From contig NZ_CP030040.1 of assembly GCF_003260995.1 (NCBI RefSeq), positions 3,596,109 to 3,660,108 of the forward strand: DNA of 64,000 nucleotides, written 5' to 3'. Made by a program: the position numbers and the translations under genes. Positions 53,290 through 62,084 of this stretch are shown piece by piece. The notes below the pieces were generated by a model that ran no database searches, was not told where the DNA came from, and saw nothing but the letters and a program-made list of their open reading frames with translations. Position 1 is the first letter of the stretch. Every line of letters begins with the position of its first letter. Source of the DNA: Acetobacterium sp. KB-1 (GTDB lineage: Bacteria; Bacillota; Clostridia; Eubacteriales; Eubacteriaceae).

Positions 53290-54528
53290 ATGGCAAAATT
53301 AATGAATATGCCAAAGATCGGCGTTAACATGACTGACGGTACGGTCACGGAATGGTATGTAAACGAGGGTGACGAAGTTAAATTTGGTGAAATGGCTTTG
53401 GCTGCAGAAACAGATAAAGACGTTCAGGACATTCCGGCCGACCAGACGGGCACCGTTTTAAAAATTATTGCCCAAGTGGGCGATAACGTCGAATGCCATA
53501 AACCACTGGCAATTGTCGGTGCTCCCGGTGAAAATATTGATAGTCTACTCGCTGAAATTAGTGGCGGCGGAGCTGTGGCAGCACCAATAGAAACGGTGGA
53601 TATTGCACCAGTTCAATCAGCTGAGGTGACAGAAACAGCCTCAACAGACCGGGTTCCGGTTTCACCATTAGCTAAAAAAATGGCCAAAGATTTGGGGATC
53701 AATCTGGCTAAAGTTAAATATACGGGGATCCGCGTCACAAAGTCTGATATTCTTGCTTACGAAAATGAACCAGAAGTAATTTCAGAGTCGCCAACAATTG
53801 CCATACCAGCCGTAGCGGCAACAACGGTTGTGCCGGCAACTGGAATCAGAAAAATAACTCCTTATGACGGCATGCGCCGAAAAATTGGTAATCGGCTGAC
53901 TGAAAGTGTGGTAACAAAACCATGGGCAGCTCTCACGGTGGCAGTTGATATGAGCAAAGCCATTGAGTGGCGCAAACGGGTGAATGAAATCGCCGATATC
54001 AAGGTCGGTTTCAATGAGATGGTGGCCAAAGCCTGTTCCCGGGCTTTACAGGAATACCCCTTGATGAACACGCAGCTGGCCGCTGATGGCACGGAAATTT
54101 ACGAAATGGAAGATATCAACATTGGCGTTGCGGTTAACACCGATCGAGGCTTGATGGTGCCGGTTCTTAAAAATGTTGCCGCTAAAGGGGTGGTTGAACT
54201 GGCAAAAGAATTTGCCGGCCTGGTTAGCCGTACCAAAGAACAAGCGAATAGTCAAGGGGACTTGTCGGGGGGAACGTTTACGATCAGTAATCTTGGTGCT
54301 CGTGGAATTTCAAGTTTTCGGGCAGTGATTAACCCGCCTGAATGTGGGATTCTGGCGTTAGCAGCAACGATTAAGTCAGCCGTTGTCATTGATGATGAAA
54401 TCGTCATCCGTCCAATGATGAATATTACTTTGAGTTTTGATCACCGTATTGTTGATGGGGATTATGCCGCACAGTTTGTATCCTATATCGGAAAACTGTT
54501 AGAAGACCCGATGAAAATCTTAATGTAG
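53290..54528 (+). CDS. Dihydrolipoamide acyltransferase E2, cluster B
   Basis: Complete E2 of 412 residues. It has a lipoyl domain (1-77) with K43 in AETDKDVQD, a peripheral subunit-binding domain (about 114-150; VPVSPLAKKMAKDLGINLAK) and a catalytic domain (about 185-412) ending in the canonical SFDHRIVDGDYAAQF. Linkers are Ala/Pro/Thr rich. The true start is ATG 53290 with AAGGAG upstream, not GTG 53281. It contrasts with the split, motif-variant E2 of cluster A. Confidence 0.9.
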   Translation: MAKLMNMPKIGVNMTDGTVTEWYVNEGDEVKFGEMALAAETDKDVQDIPADQTGTVLKIIAQVGDNVECHKPLAIVGAPGENIDSLLAEISGGGAVAAPIETVDIAPVQSAEVTETASTDRVPVSPLAKKMAKDLGINLAKVKYTGIRVTKSDILAYENEPEVISESPTIAIPAVAATTVVPATGIRKITPYDGMRRKIGNRLTESVVTKPWAALTVAVDMSKAIEWRKRVNEIADIKVGFNEMVAKACSRALQEYPLMNTQLAADGTEIYEMEDINIGVAVNTDRGLMVPVLKNVAAKGVVELAKEFAGLVSRTKEQANSQGDLSGGTFTISNLGARGISSFRAVINPPECGILALAATIKSAVVIDDEIVIRPMMNITLSFDHRIVDGDYAAQFVSYIGKLLEDPMKILM

Positions 54529-54587
54529 ACAACCGTAAGCGGTTCAGGGCGAGCTAAACTTGACGCATGATTCATAACAGGAGATAA

Positions 54588-55988
54588 ATGATGAATAAAT
54601 TTGATCTAATTGTTATCGGCGGCGGTCCGGGGGGATATGTGGCAGCAATTTATGCTGCCCAGCATGGCCTTCACACCGCACTCGTTGAAAAAGCCGATCT
54701 GGGAGGGGTTTGTTTAAATTGGGGCTGTATACCGACAAAAGCACTGGTTCAAAACGCCGAAATCCTCCGAACGGTAAAAGAAGCCAATAAATATGGAATC
54801 AGTCTGAATACCAATGAAATAAAAGCTGATTATTCAGTGGCTCAGAAACGCAGTCGCGAAGTGAGTGGCAAACTGACCATGGGCATTAAAAGTTTGATGA
54901 AAAAAAATAACGTGACGGTGATACCGGGTGAAGGAAGTTTAATTACTGGAACCAGGGTGAAAGTGATGCCGACTGGTGAAATTTTCGAAACAAAAAATAT
55001 CATTCTTGCTACCGGAGCTCGCGCCTTTAAAATTCCCCAATTTGATTACAGTAATCCTAACATTATGACCTCGCGAGAAGCCCTTGAATTGAGCGAAGTC
55101 AAACCGGGAGAGCGATTTGTGGTCGTCGGAGCGGGGGCGATCGGTATGGAATTTGCCAGTATCTGGGCCAGTTATGGGGCTGCGGTAACCGTTGTTGAAA
55201 TGCTGCCTCGAGCTTTGCCAAACGAAGATGCCGATGTTTCAAAAGAAATTCAAAGAGCATTCAAAAAACGTGACATAAAAGTAAAAGTTGATAGTAAAGT
55301 TGTTTCTGTAGCTGCTGAAGGAAATGGTTTCAACCTTGTTATTGAGAAAAAAGGAAAAACCGAGTCAATCCCATGTGATAAAATTCTTGTTTCGGCTGGG
55401 GTTCGGGCAAATGTTGAGAATATTGGCCTGGAAGCAGCAGGCGTGAAACTGACCGAGCGGGGATTAGTACAGGTAGATGATCATTTACTGACAACCTGTC
55501 CGACCATTTACGCCATTGGCGATATGACTGGAAAACTGGCCCTGGCTCATGTTGCGTCAACTCAGGCATTGGCGGCTGTTCACGCAATTCTGGGGAAACC
55601 AGTTAAGCAATTTAATTATTCAAATATGCCAAGATGTACCTATACTTATCCCGAAGTAGCCAGTGTTGGATTAACCGAAGAACAGGCCAAAGAAGCAGGC
55701 TATGATGTCAAGGTGGGAACATTCCCGTTGGCAGCAAATGGGAAATCCGTAGCAATGAATGAAACAACGGGTTTTGTAAAGATTGTTGCCGACAAAAAAT
55801 ATGGTGAGATACTGGGAACCCATCTTGTCGGAGCCCACGTGACGGAATTAATCAGTGCCGCGACTGCTTATATTGATCTTGAATTTACCGCAGCAGAGAT
55901 TGCCCAGGTTGTCCATCCCCACCCATCGGTATCAGAAGCGATGATGGAAGCAGCGCATGCGGTAGTGGGACAGGCTATTCATATTTAA
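54588..55988 (+). CDS. lpdA: Dihydrolipoyl dehydrogenase (E3), cluster B
   Basis: FAD enzyme of 466 residues completing the cluster B complex. It has IVIGGGPGGYVAAIYAA, the disulfide C42-C47 in GGVCLNWGCIPTKAL, FVVVGAGAIGMEFASIW for NAD, TIYAIGDMTGKL for FAD, and the C-terminal HPHPSVSEAMMEA with the catalytic His. ATG 54588 (or 54591) follows AGGAG. It is paralogous to the E3 at 41855. Confidence 0.9.
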   Translation: MMNKFDLIVIGGGPGGYVAAIYAAQHGLHTALVEKADLGGVCLNWGCIPTKALVQNAEILRTVKEANKYGISLNTNEIKADYSVAQKRSREVSGKLTMGIKSLMKKNNVTVIPGEGSLITGTRVKVMPTGEIFETKNIILATGARAFKIPQFDYSNPNIMTSREALELSEVKPGERFVVVGAGAIGMEFASIWASYGAAVTVVEMLPRALPNEDADVSKEIQRAFKKRDIKVKVDSKVVSVAAEGNGFNLVIEKKGKTESIPCDKILVSAGVRANVENIGLEAAGVKLTERGLVQVDDHLLTTCPTIYAIGDMTGKLALAHVASTQALAAVHAILGKPVKQFNYSNMPRCTYTYPEVASVGLTEEQAKEAGYDVKVGTFPLAANGKSVAMNETTGFVKIVADKKYGEILGTHLVGAHVTELISAATAYIDLEFTAAEIAQVVHPHPSVSEAMMEAAHAVVGQAIHI

Positions 55989-56102
55989 TTAAGGATGACG
56001 ACAATTTAGTAGAAAGTGAGTATTGCAGTGCCTGAAAAGGGCATGCAATATTCATCATTATGATCGGTAACAAAGGTTTGAAACGAATGGGGTGGGCTGA
56101 TT

Positions 56103-57092
56103 ATGCTCTTTTATTATAGTGAATCGACAGATCCATATTTTAACCTGGCATTGGAAGAACATATCTTTTCCAACGTTTTATTGCGAGAGCCGTTTTTCAT
56201 GCTATGGCAAAATGACAACACCATTGTAATTGGACGTAATCAGAACGCCGTCAGAGAAATCAATATCGATTTTATCAGGGAAAAAAATACCAAGGTGGCG
56301 CGGCGTAATACCGGCGGTGGTACGGTTTATCATGATTTGGGAAATTTAAACTATTCGTTTATTCAGAACTGCAAAAATGGTAAAACGGTTGACTTTTCGC
56401 AGTTTGCCCTTCCGATCATTCGTGCCCTTGATCATTTTGGGGTCAAAGCGCAGTGCAATGATCGCAACGACCTGGTCATTGCGGGATGTAAATTTTCAGG
56501 CACGGCTCAGACAGTCAAAAATGGCCGGGCATTACACCATGGAACACTGCTATTTAATTCAGATTTAGATTTTTTACGGCAAGCACTGATGGTCAATGAG
56601 GACAAAATTGAAGCTAAAGGTGTTAAGTCAGTGAGCAGCCACATTACCAATATCGTTGATCATTTACCTCAACCAATCACTATGGAGCAATTTCGTAATT
56701 GTTTGATGACCAGTATTATAAAAAAGAATAACCCATTTCCGTTTCGTTTGACCAAGAAAGATTTTGAAGCGATCAAGCAACTGCAGGAAAAAAAATATTC
56801 GACATGGGATTGGAATTATGGTAAGTCGCCACGCTATGAAGTGCAGAAAACTCGAAATTTCCAATGTGGGTGCCTGACAGTCTCGATGCGGGTTTTACAG
56901 CAGGGAATCATCGATTCGGTTTCCATTACCGGTGAATTCTCAGGAACGCAGAGCATCTGCCAATTGGAAAAATTTTTAAAAGGAAAGATACTAAAAGAAT
57001 CAGAATTATTGGAAGTCCTCAGCTACACTAGAGTAAACGACTTCATTTCAGGTATAACAGCTGGAGAATTAGCGAGAATTTTAGTGTATTAA
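56103..57092 (+). CDS. lplA: Lipoate-protein ligase
   Basis: Activates free lipoate with ATP and attaches it to E2 lipoyl domains, 329 residues. Characteristic motifs are VIGRNQNAVREIN, ARRNTGGGTVYHDLGNLN, CKFSGTAQTVKNGRALHHGT and the binding-loop lysine region IEAKGVKSV. The C-terminal accessory domain is present. It follows E3, so cluster B uses scavenged lipoate, whereas cluster A carries lipA. The ATG lies after GGGGTGGGCTGATT, a somewhat distant ribosome binding site. Confidence 0.88.
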   Translation: MLFYYSESTDPYFNLALEEHIFSNVLLREPFFMLWQNDNTIVIGRNQNAVREINIDFIREKNTKVARRNTGGGTVYHDLGNLNYSFIQNCKNGKTVDFSQFALPIIRALDHFGVKAQCNDRNDLVIAGCKFSGTAQTVKNGRALHHGTLLFNSDLDFLRQALMVNEDKIEAKGVKSVSSHITNIVDHLPQPITMEQFRNCLMTSIIKKNNPFPFRLTKKDFEAIKQLQEKKYSTWDWNYGKSPRYEVQKTRNFQCGCLTVSMRVLQQGIIDSVSITGEFSGTQSICQLEKFLKGKILKESELLEVLSYTRVNDFISGITAGELARILVY

Positions 57093-57168
57093 TATATCAC
57101 TATCGATACAAAGAGTTGAACTAACGTTAAATAAAAAAGAAAACGTTTAACAAAGTGATTATAGTAAA

Positions 57169-57194
57169 AAAAAATGCTAACCAATGCATTTTTT
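57169..57194 (+). terminator. Terminator-like hairpin before glpK
   Basis: AAAAAATGC (57169-57177) pairs with GCATTTTTT (57186-57194) around TAACCAAT. It lies only 26 bases before the glpK start. It could end the lplA transcript or attenuate glpK transcription. Confidence 0.5.
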
Positions 57195-57220
57195 AATAAA
57201 AGAAAAGGCGGTATAAACGG

Positions 57221-58726
57221 ATGAAGGAGTATATTTTAAGTATTGACCAGGGGACTACCAGTATTCGAGCAATTTTCTTTAATCATGATGGGGACATCGT
57301 CAGTGTGTATGCAAAAGAATTCGCACAATTTTATCCAGATTCAGGTTGGGTTGAACAAGACCCTATGGAAATGTGGGCGGTAACGGGTGAAGTCATTGAA
57401 AAAGCAATGGCTAAATCGAACATCAATGAAGATGAGATCGTGGCAATTGGGATCACCAATCAACGCGAAACATCGATTGTCTGGGACAAGAATACGGGCG
57501 AACCTGTATACAACGCAATTGTATGGCAGGACAGAAGAACCGCAGAATACTGTGATCAACTAAAAGCGGAAGATCCGGAAATAGAAGCAAAAGTAAGAAA
57601 TAAAACGGGATTGATGATCGATTCGTATTTTTCTGGCACAAAAGTTAAATGGATACTCGATAACGTCGAAGGGGCAAGAGAAAGAGCCGAAAAAGGTGAT
57701 CTTCTTTTTGGAAACGTTGACACCTGGATCATGTGGAAACTTACCGGCGGAAAAACCCATGCCACTGACTACAGTAATGCATCTCGGACACTGATGTATA
57801 ACATTCATGACCTGAAATGGGATGAAGAGTTGTTAGAGGTCTTTAATGTACCAGCAAGCATGTTGCCAAAAGTTCAAGAAAGCAGCGGACATTTTGGCGT
57901 GACAGCAAAGATATTCAAACGGGCAATCCCAATAACCGGTGATGCTGGCGATCAACAGGCAGCAACATTTGGTCAATGTTGTTTCAAAAAAGGTATGGCA
58001 AAATTCACTTATGGTACGGCTGGAGTTATGACTGTAAATATTGGGGATAAGCCATTCTTGTCAAACAACGGTTTAACAACAACGATTGGTTGGGGAATTA
58101 ATGGCAAGGTCGAGTATTTATTGGAAGCGGTTGCTTTTTCAGCTGGTTCAGCGATTCAATGGTTACGTGATGAAATGGATATGCTTGATGAATCGCCTGA
58201 CTCTGAGTACTTTGCCTTAAAAACGAAAAAAGTCAGCAATTGCGGCGTATACTTTGTTCCCGCATTTACCGGTTTATGTGCACCTTACTGGAACTCTTAC
58301 GCACGTGCTGCCATTGTAGGTATCGAACGCGGGACAACCAAAAACAATATTATCAGAGCCGTGCTAGAGTCATTAGGATATCAGACGCGTGATATGTTCG
58401 ATGCGTTTTCAGAAGATTTGGGCGAAAGATTATCCATTCTCAAGGTTGATGGCGGTGCCTGTAATAACAATTTGCTGATGCAATTCACTTCTGATATCGT
58501 TAATGTGGATATTGAAAGACCGGACAATACTGAAACCACAGCAGCAGGGGTTGCTTATCTGGCAGGGCTAGCAGTGGGATTCTGGAAAGATCAGGATGAA
58601 ATCGTGCGAAAAAGAACGGTTAATCAGGTATTCCATCCACAAATGGATGAAGAGCTGCGAAATGAGTTATACAGAGGCTGGAAACGAGCCATCAATTGTA
58701 ACTTAGAATGGGCAAATGATAGATAA
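57221..58726 (+). CDS. glpK: Glycerol kinase
   Basis: Phosphorylates glycerol to glycerol-3-phosphate with ATP, 501 residues, full family length. FGGY motifs are present: SIDQGTTSIRAIFF, ITNQRETSIVWDK, VWQDRRTAEYCD, GDAGDQQAATFGQ and GGACNNNLLMQFTSDI. Dihydroxyacetone or glyceraldehyde may also be accepted. A GGCGG lies 11 bases before the ATG. It is the first gene of the glycerol module that continues with glpA. Confidence 0.9.
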   Translation: MKEYILSIDQGTTSIRAIFFNHDGDIVSVYAKEFAQFYPDSGWVEQDPMEMWAVTGEVIEKAMAKSNINEDEIVAIGITNQRETSIVWDKNTGEPVYNAIVWQDRRTAEYCDQLKAEDPEIEAKVRNKTGLMIDSYFSGTKVKWILDNVEGARERAEKGDLLFGNVDTWIMWKLTGGKTHATDYSNASRTLMYNIHDLKWDEELLEVFNVPASMLPKVQESSGHFGVTAKIFKRAIPITGDAGDQQAATFGQCCFKKGMAKFTYGTAGVMTVNIGDKPFLSNNGLTTTIGWGINGKVEYLLEAVAFSAGSAIQWLRDEMDMLDESPDSEYFALKTKKVSNCGVYFVPAFTGLCAPYWNSYARAAIVGIERGTTKNNIIRAVLESLGYQTRDMFDAFSEDLGERLSILKVDGGACNNNLLMQFTSDIVNVDIERPDNTETTAAGVAYLAGLAVGFWKDQDEIVRKRTVNQVFHPQMDEELRNELYRGWKRAINCNLEWANDR

Positions 58727-58828
58727 ACAGTATCACTAATACAATTTAAATAACGGGGGGCGTATATATGTGGCCGATGTATGCGCCGCCCAAATCAAAA
58801 ATACGAAAATGAATATGGAGGTGACACC

Positions 58829-60328
58829 ATGAAAACAGATGTTTTAATCATTGGTGGCGGTGTAATTGGTGCTTCCGTTGCTCATCAGCTTGCTAGGTAT
58901 AATCTGGATATTATTCTGGTTGAAAAAGCGAGTGATGTCTGTATGGGGACGAGTAAAGCAAACTCGGCAATGATTCATAGCGGTTTTAATATTGATGGTG
59001 ACACATTAAAAGGCCAGTTAGTATTAGCAGCAAACAAAGTAATTAAGCAATTATGTCAGGATTTAAAAGTAGATTTGGTTAAACCACTGGGTTCAATAAC
59101 TGTTGGATTTGAAGAAGCAGACCTGGAAAAAATGAAAAAAACCATGGCAAATGGAATCAAGAATGGCATTCAGGGGATGAAACTACTTAACCAGATAGAA
59201 CTACATGAGATGGAACCCCACTTAAATCCAGATGCAAAATATGGTCTATTCGAACCGGAGACCGGAATAATAAATCCCTTTGAATACACCGTGGCGCTGG
59301 CAGAAAATGCTGTGATTAATGGCGCAAAAGTTCTTTTGGACACAGAAGTTCTGGATATTATAATTGAAAACAAAACTGTAACAGGTGTTAAAACAAATAA
59401 AGGCGATATCGCCACAAAAATTATCATTAATGCCGCCGGACTATACGCAGATAAAATAGCTGCGATGGTCGAAGACATTGATTTTGAAATCAAACCAAGA
59501 AAAGGACAGTATTTTTTGTATGACAAAAAATGGCGTGATATTTTAACCTATACGATTTATTCAGCACCGACGAAGGTATCGAAAGGGATGATCGTCGTAC
59601 CGACCATTGATGGCAATATATTAGCAGGATCAAATGCGGAGGCAGTTGAAGATAAAACCGATTTAAGAACCACCGCACAAGCTTTGGATCAGATCTACAC
59701 AAGTGCCATCTCACATTTATTTCCTGAGCTTCCCAGAATGGGTGATGTGATCACGACCTTCACGGGGCTGAGAGCATCAAGCACCAATGAAGACTTTATC
59801 ATCGAATCCGCAAAAACGGTCACAGGTTTTATTAACGCTGCTGGTATCCAGTCGCCAGGTTTAACTTCGGCACCAGCTATCGCAGCAATGATTGAAGGCC
59901 TGGTAAGAGCGGAGAATCGCGATTTGGATTTTTCACCAAAAGCGAACTATGAAAAAGGCAGACAGGCACCAGTGCAGCTTTCGGATTTGTCATATGAAGA
60001 AAGAACCGCCTTAATTGAAGAGAACCCCGATTATGGCGAAATTATCTGTCGCTGCGAGTCGATCAGCAAGGGTGAAATTATGGATGCAATACACCGACCC
60101 ATTCCGGCAACAAATATGGATGCCATTAAACGTCGGGTCAGAGCAGGTATGGGACGATGCCAGGGTGGCTTTTGTGGACCGAAGGTGCTTGGCATATTAA
60201 GTAAAGAACTGGGAATTTCTCCGCTTGAAGTGACACAAAAAGGAAGTGCATCCTTTGTTCTGACTTCTAAGAATAAAGAACTATCTTTAGAAGAAGGAGA
60301 TAGAAATTATGAAAAAATTAGAGTATGA
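58829..60328 (+). CDS. glpA: FAD-dependent glycerol-3-phosphate dehydrogenase with BFD-like iron-sulfur domain
   Basis: A 499-residue GlpA-type dehydrogenase oxidising glycerol-3-phosphate to DHAP. It has the FAD motif VLIIGGGVIGASVAHQLARY, the DAO fold to about residue 385 (TGLRASSTNEDF, INAAGIQSPGLTSAPAIA), and then a bacterioferritin-associated-ferredoxin-like domain with four cysteines (IICRCES, GMGRCQGGFCGPK). The true start is ATG 58829 with GGAGGTG, not 58781. It overlaps the next gene by 20 bases. In clostridia this trio transfers electrons without a membrane anchor. Confidence 0.88.
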   Translation: MKTDVLIIGGGVIGASVAHQLARYNLDIILVEKASDVCMGTSKANSAMIHSGFNIDGDTLKGQLVLAANKVIKQLCQDLKVDLVKPLGSITVGFEEADLEKMKKTMANGIKNGIQGMKLLNQIELHEMEPHLNPDAKYGLFEPETGIINPFEYTVALAENAVINGAKVLLDTEVLDIIIENKTVTGVKTNKGDIATKIIINAAGLYADKIAAMVEDIDFEIKPRKGQYFLYDKKWRDILTYTIYSAPTKVSKGMIVVPTIDGNILAGSNAEAVEDKTDLRTTAQALDQIYTSAISHLFPELPRMGDVITTFTGLRASSTNEDFIIESAKTVTGFINAAGIQSPGLTSAPAIAAMIEGLVRAENRDLDFSPKANYEKGRQAPVQLSDLSYEERTALIEENPDYGEIICRCESISKGEIMDAIHRPIPATNMDAIKRRVRAGMGRCQGGFCGPKVLGILSKELGISPLEVTQKGSASFVLTSKNKELSLEEGDRNYEKIRV

Positions 60329-61586
60329 TTTAGTCATTATTGGCGGCGGACCGGCAGGGCTTGCCGCAGCATTGGAAGCGAAACGAAACGGTGTCCCGAA
60401 AATCCTGATTTGCGAAAGAGCACCATATCTGGGCGGCATTTTAAATCAATGTATACATAACGGATTTGGCCTGCAATATTTTAAAGAAGAATTGACGGGG
60501 CCTGAATATGCCAGTCGCTTTATTGAAGAATTGGAAAATTCTGACATTGATGTAAAACTGGGCACCATGGTAATGGAAATAATGGTAGATAAAAAAGTGA
60601 TTGCTGTTAATCGTGAGGATGGGATGTTTCAGATCGATACGAAAGCATTGATTCTGGCAATGGGATGCCGAGAAAGAACACGTGGCGCGATTACCATACC
60701 TGGCAGCCGTCCGGCCGGGATTATGACAGCAGGAACAGCCCAGAGTTATGTTAATCTGGAAGGCTATCTTCCGGGTAAAGAGGTAGTCATCCTGGGCTCA
60801 GGAGATATTGGTCTCATTATGGCGAGAAGATTAACGCTTGAAGGTGTCAATGTGAAAGGGGTCATCGAATTAATGCCCTATTCAACAGGACTCATAAGAA
60901 ACAAAGTGCAATGTCTTGATGATTTTGATATTCCCCTGTTATTGAGCCATTCGATTACTGAAGTGCATGGAAATGAAAGACTGGAAGGTGTTACAATTGC
61001 CGAAGTTGACAAAAGCTTCAAACCGATTGAAGGCACTGAACAATATGTGAGCTGCGATACCTTGCTGTTATCGGTTGGCTTGATTCCAGAAAATGAATTA
61101 TCCAATAATCTGGGATGTGAAATGGATAAGGTGACACGGGGACCGGTGGTGAATGAAAAACGGATTACCAATATCCCATGGGTATTTGCTTGTGGAAATG
61201 TTCTGCACGTTCACGATTTAGTTGACAATGTTACGGAAGAAGCTGAAATTGCCGGAAAAGCCGCCGCCGCTTTTATTAACAATAAAAAGAATGAAGTAGA
61301 AAAGGAAGTCATCATCACCCATGATAATAATATTGGGTATGTTGTTCCTCAACACATTGATGCATTAAACAACCAGGAGCAGACGATTAAGTTTTTTCTT
61401 AGAGTGAGGAATTCAGATGAGGATGTTCGATTAATTGTCAAAGATAATTTTAATAAAACGTTACTTAATCTTAAAAAGACAATCGTTGAGCCTGGTACCA
61501 TGGTAACATTTAATTTACCAAGAGAGTTTGTGACTAAGGATACTTCATCAATTGATATTTCAATTTCCAAGGAACAAGCGCAATAA
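60309..61586 (+). CDS. NAD(P)/FAD-dependent oxidoreductase, GlpB-like partner
   Basis: A 425-residue pyridine-nucleotide-disulfide-type flavoprotein lacking a CxxxxC disulfide, always found next to glpA in this type of operon. It has DLVIIGGGPAGLAAALEAKR, CGRE-like AMGCRERTRGA, VVILGSGDIGLIMARRL for NAD(P) and VFACGNVLHVHDLVDNV for FAD. It probably passes electrons between GlpA and NAD or another carrier. AGAAGGAG before ATG 60309 supports the start despite the overlap. Confidence 0.85.
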   Translation: MKKLEYDLVIIGGGPAGLAAALEAKRNGVPKILICERAPYLGGILNQCIHNGFGLQYFKEELTGPEYASRFIEELENSDIDVKLGTMVMEIMVDKKVIAVNREDGMFQIDTKALILAMGCRERTRGAITIPGSRPAGIMTAGTAQSYVNLEGYLPGKEVVILGSGDIGLIMARRLTLEGVNVKGVIELMPYSTGLIRNKVQCLDDFDIPLLLSHSITEVHGNERLEGVTIAEVDKSFKPIEGTEQYVSCDTLLLSVGLIPENELSNNLGCEMDKVTRGPVVNEKRITNIPWVFACGNVLHVHDLVDNVTEEAEIAGKAAAAFINNKKNEVEKEVIITHDNNIGYVVPQHIDALNNQEQTIKFFLRVRNSDEDVRLIVKDNFNKTLLNLKKTIVEPGTMVTFNLPREFVTKDTSSIDISISKEQAQ

Positions 61587-61603
61587 GATGGAGGTGTAAA
61601 ATC

Positions 61604-61978
61604 ATGGCCGTAAAGAAATTTATATGCATTGGATGTCCGAAAGGGTGTAGTCTGAAAGTTGAGCATACCGAAAAAACCATACATGAAATCAGTGATTACA
61701 GTTGTAAAATAGGATTGAAATATGCGCAAACGGAGTTCACTGAACCCAAGAGAACGATAACAACCACCGTAAAATTGAAATCAGGTGATTTGCCTTTTGT
61801 GCCGGTTAAAACAAAAAAACCGGTTAATAAGGAAAAAATATTTGAAGTGATGAATGTGATTAGTGGATTGGAAATTGAATCACCCGTCAGAGTCGGAGAT
61901 GTTGTCGTATCAAACATTGCCGGAACCGGGGTCGATCTGGTTTGTACTCGTAACATAAAAAATGTAGCTGTTCGATAG
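61604..61978 (+). CDS. DUF1667 iron-sulfur protein of the glycerol module
   Basis: A 124-residue protein with the N-terminal cysteine motif FICIGCPKGCSLKV and a third cysteine in DYSCKIGLKYA, typical of DUF1667. The C-terminal half (RITTTVKLKSGDLPFVPVKT, PVRVGDVVVSNIAGTGVDLV) resembles the molybdopterin-guanine-dinucleotide-binding beta fold. It regularly follows glpA and the flavoprotein and is thought to be a third subunit. ATG 61604 is preceded by GGAGGTG. Confidence 0.85.
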   Translation: MAVKKFICIGCPKGCSLKVEHTEKTIHEISDYSCKIGLKYAQTEFTEPKRTITTTVKLKSGDLPFVPVKTKKPVNKEKIFEVMNVISGLEIESPVRVGDVVVSNIAGTGVDLVCTRNIKNVAVR

Positions 61979-62007
61979 ATTTTTGTAATTAAAATGATGC
62001 GAAATCA

Positions 62008-62016
62008 TGGTATAAT
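62008..62016 (+). promoter_or_regulatory. Extended -10 promoter before aldolase 2
   Basis: TGGTATAAT at 62008-62016 is an extended -10 element; no good -35 is visible, which is common for this class. The start point would fall about 15 bases before the palindrome at 62036. Confidence 0.55.
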
Positions 62017-62035
62017 AAAGAAACAGTAATCATAA

Positions 62036-62059
62036 CCCATCATACGCATGTATGATGGG
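62036..62059. promoter_or_regulatory. Perfect palindrome before aldolase 2
   Basis: Arms CCCATCATAC and GTATGATGGG are separated by GCAT, itself part of a symmetric ATGCAT-like centre. The site lies in the leader, 26 bases from the start codon, and is mirrored imperfectly at 50207-50230 before aldolase 1. It may be an operator or an RNA hairpin acting on translation. Confidence 0.65.
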
Positions 62060-62084
62060 ATGAAATAGAAATGAGGTGATAACC

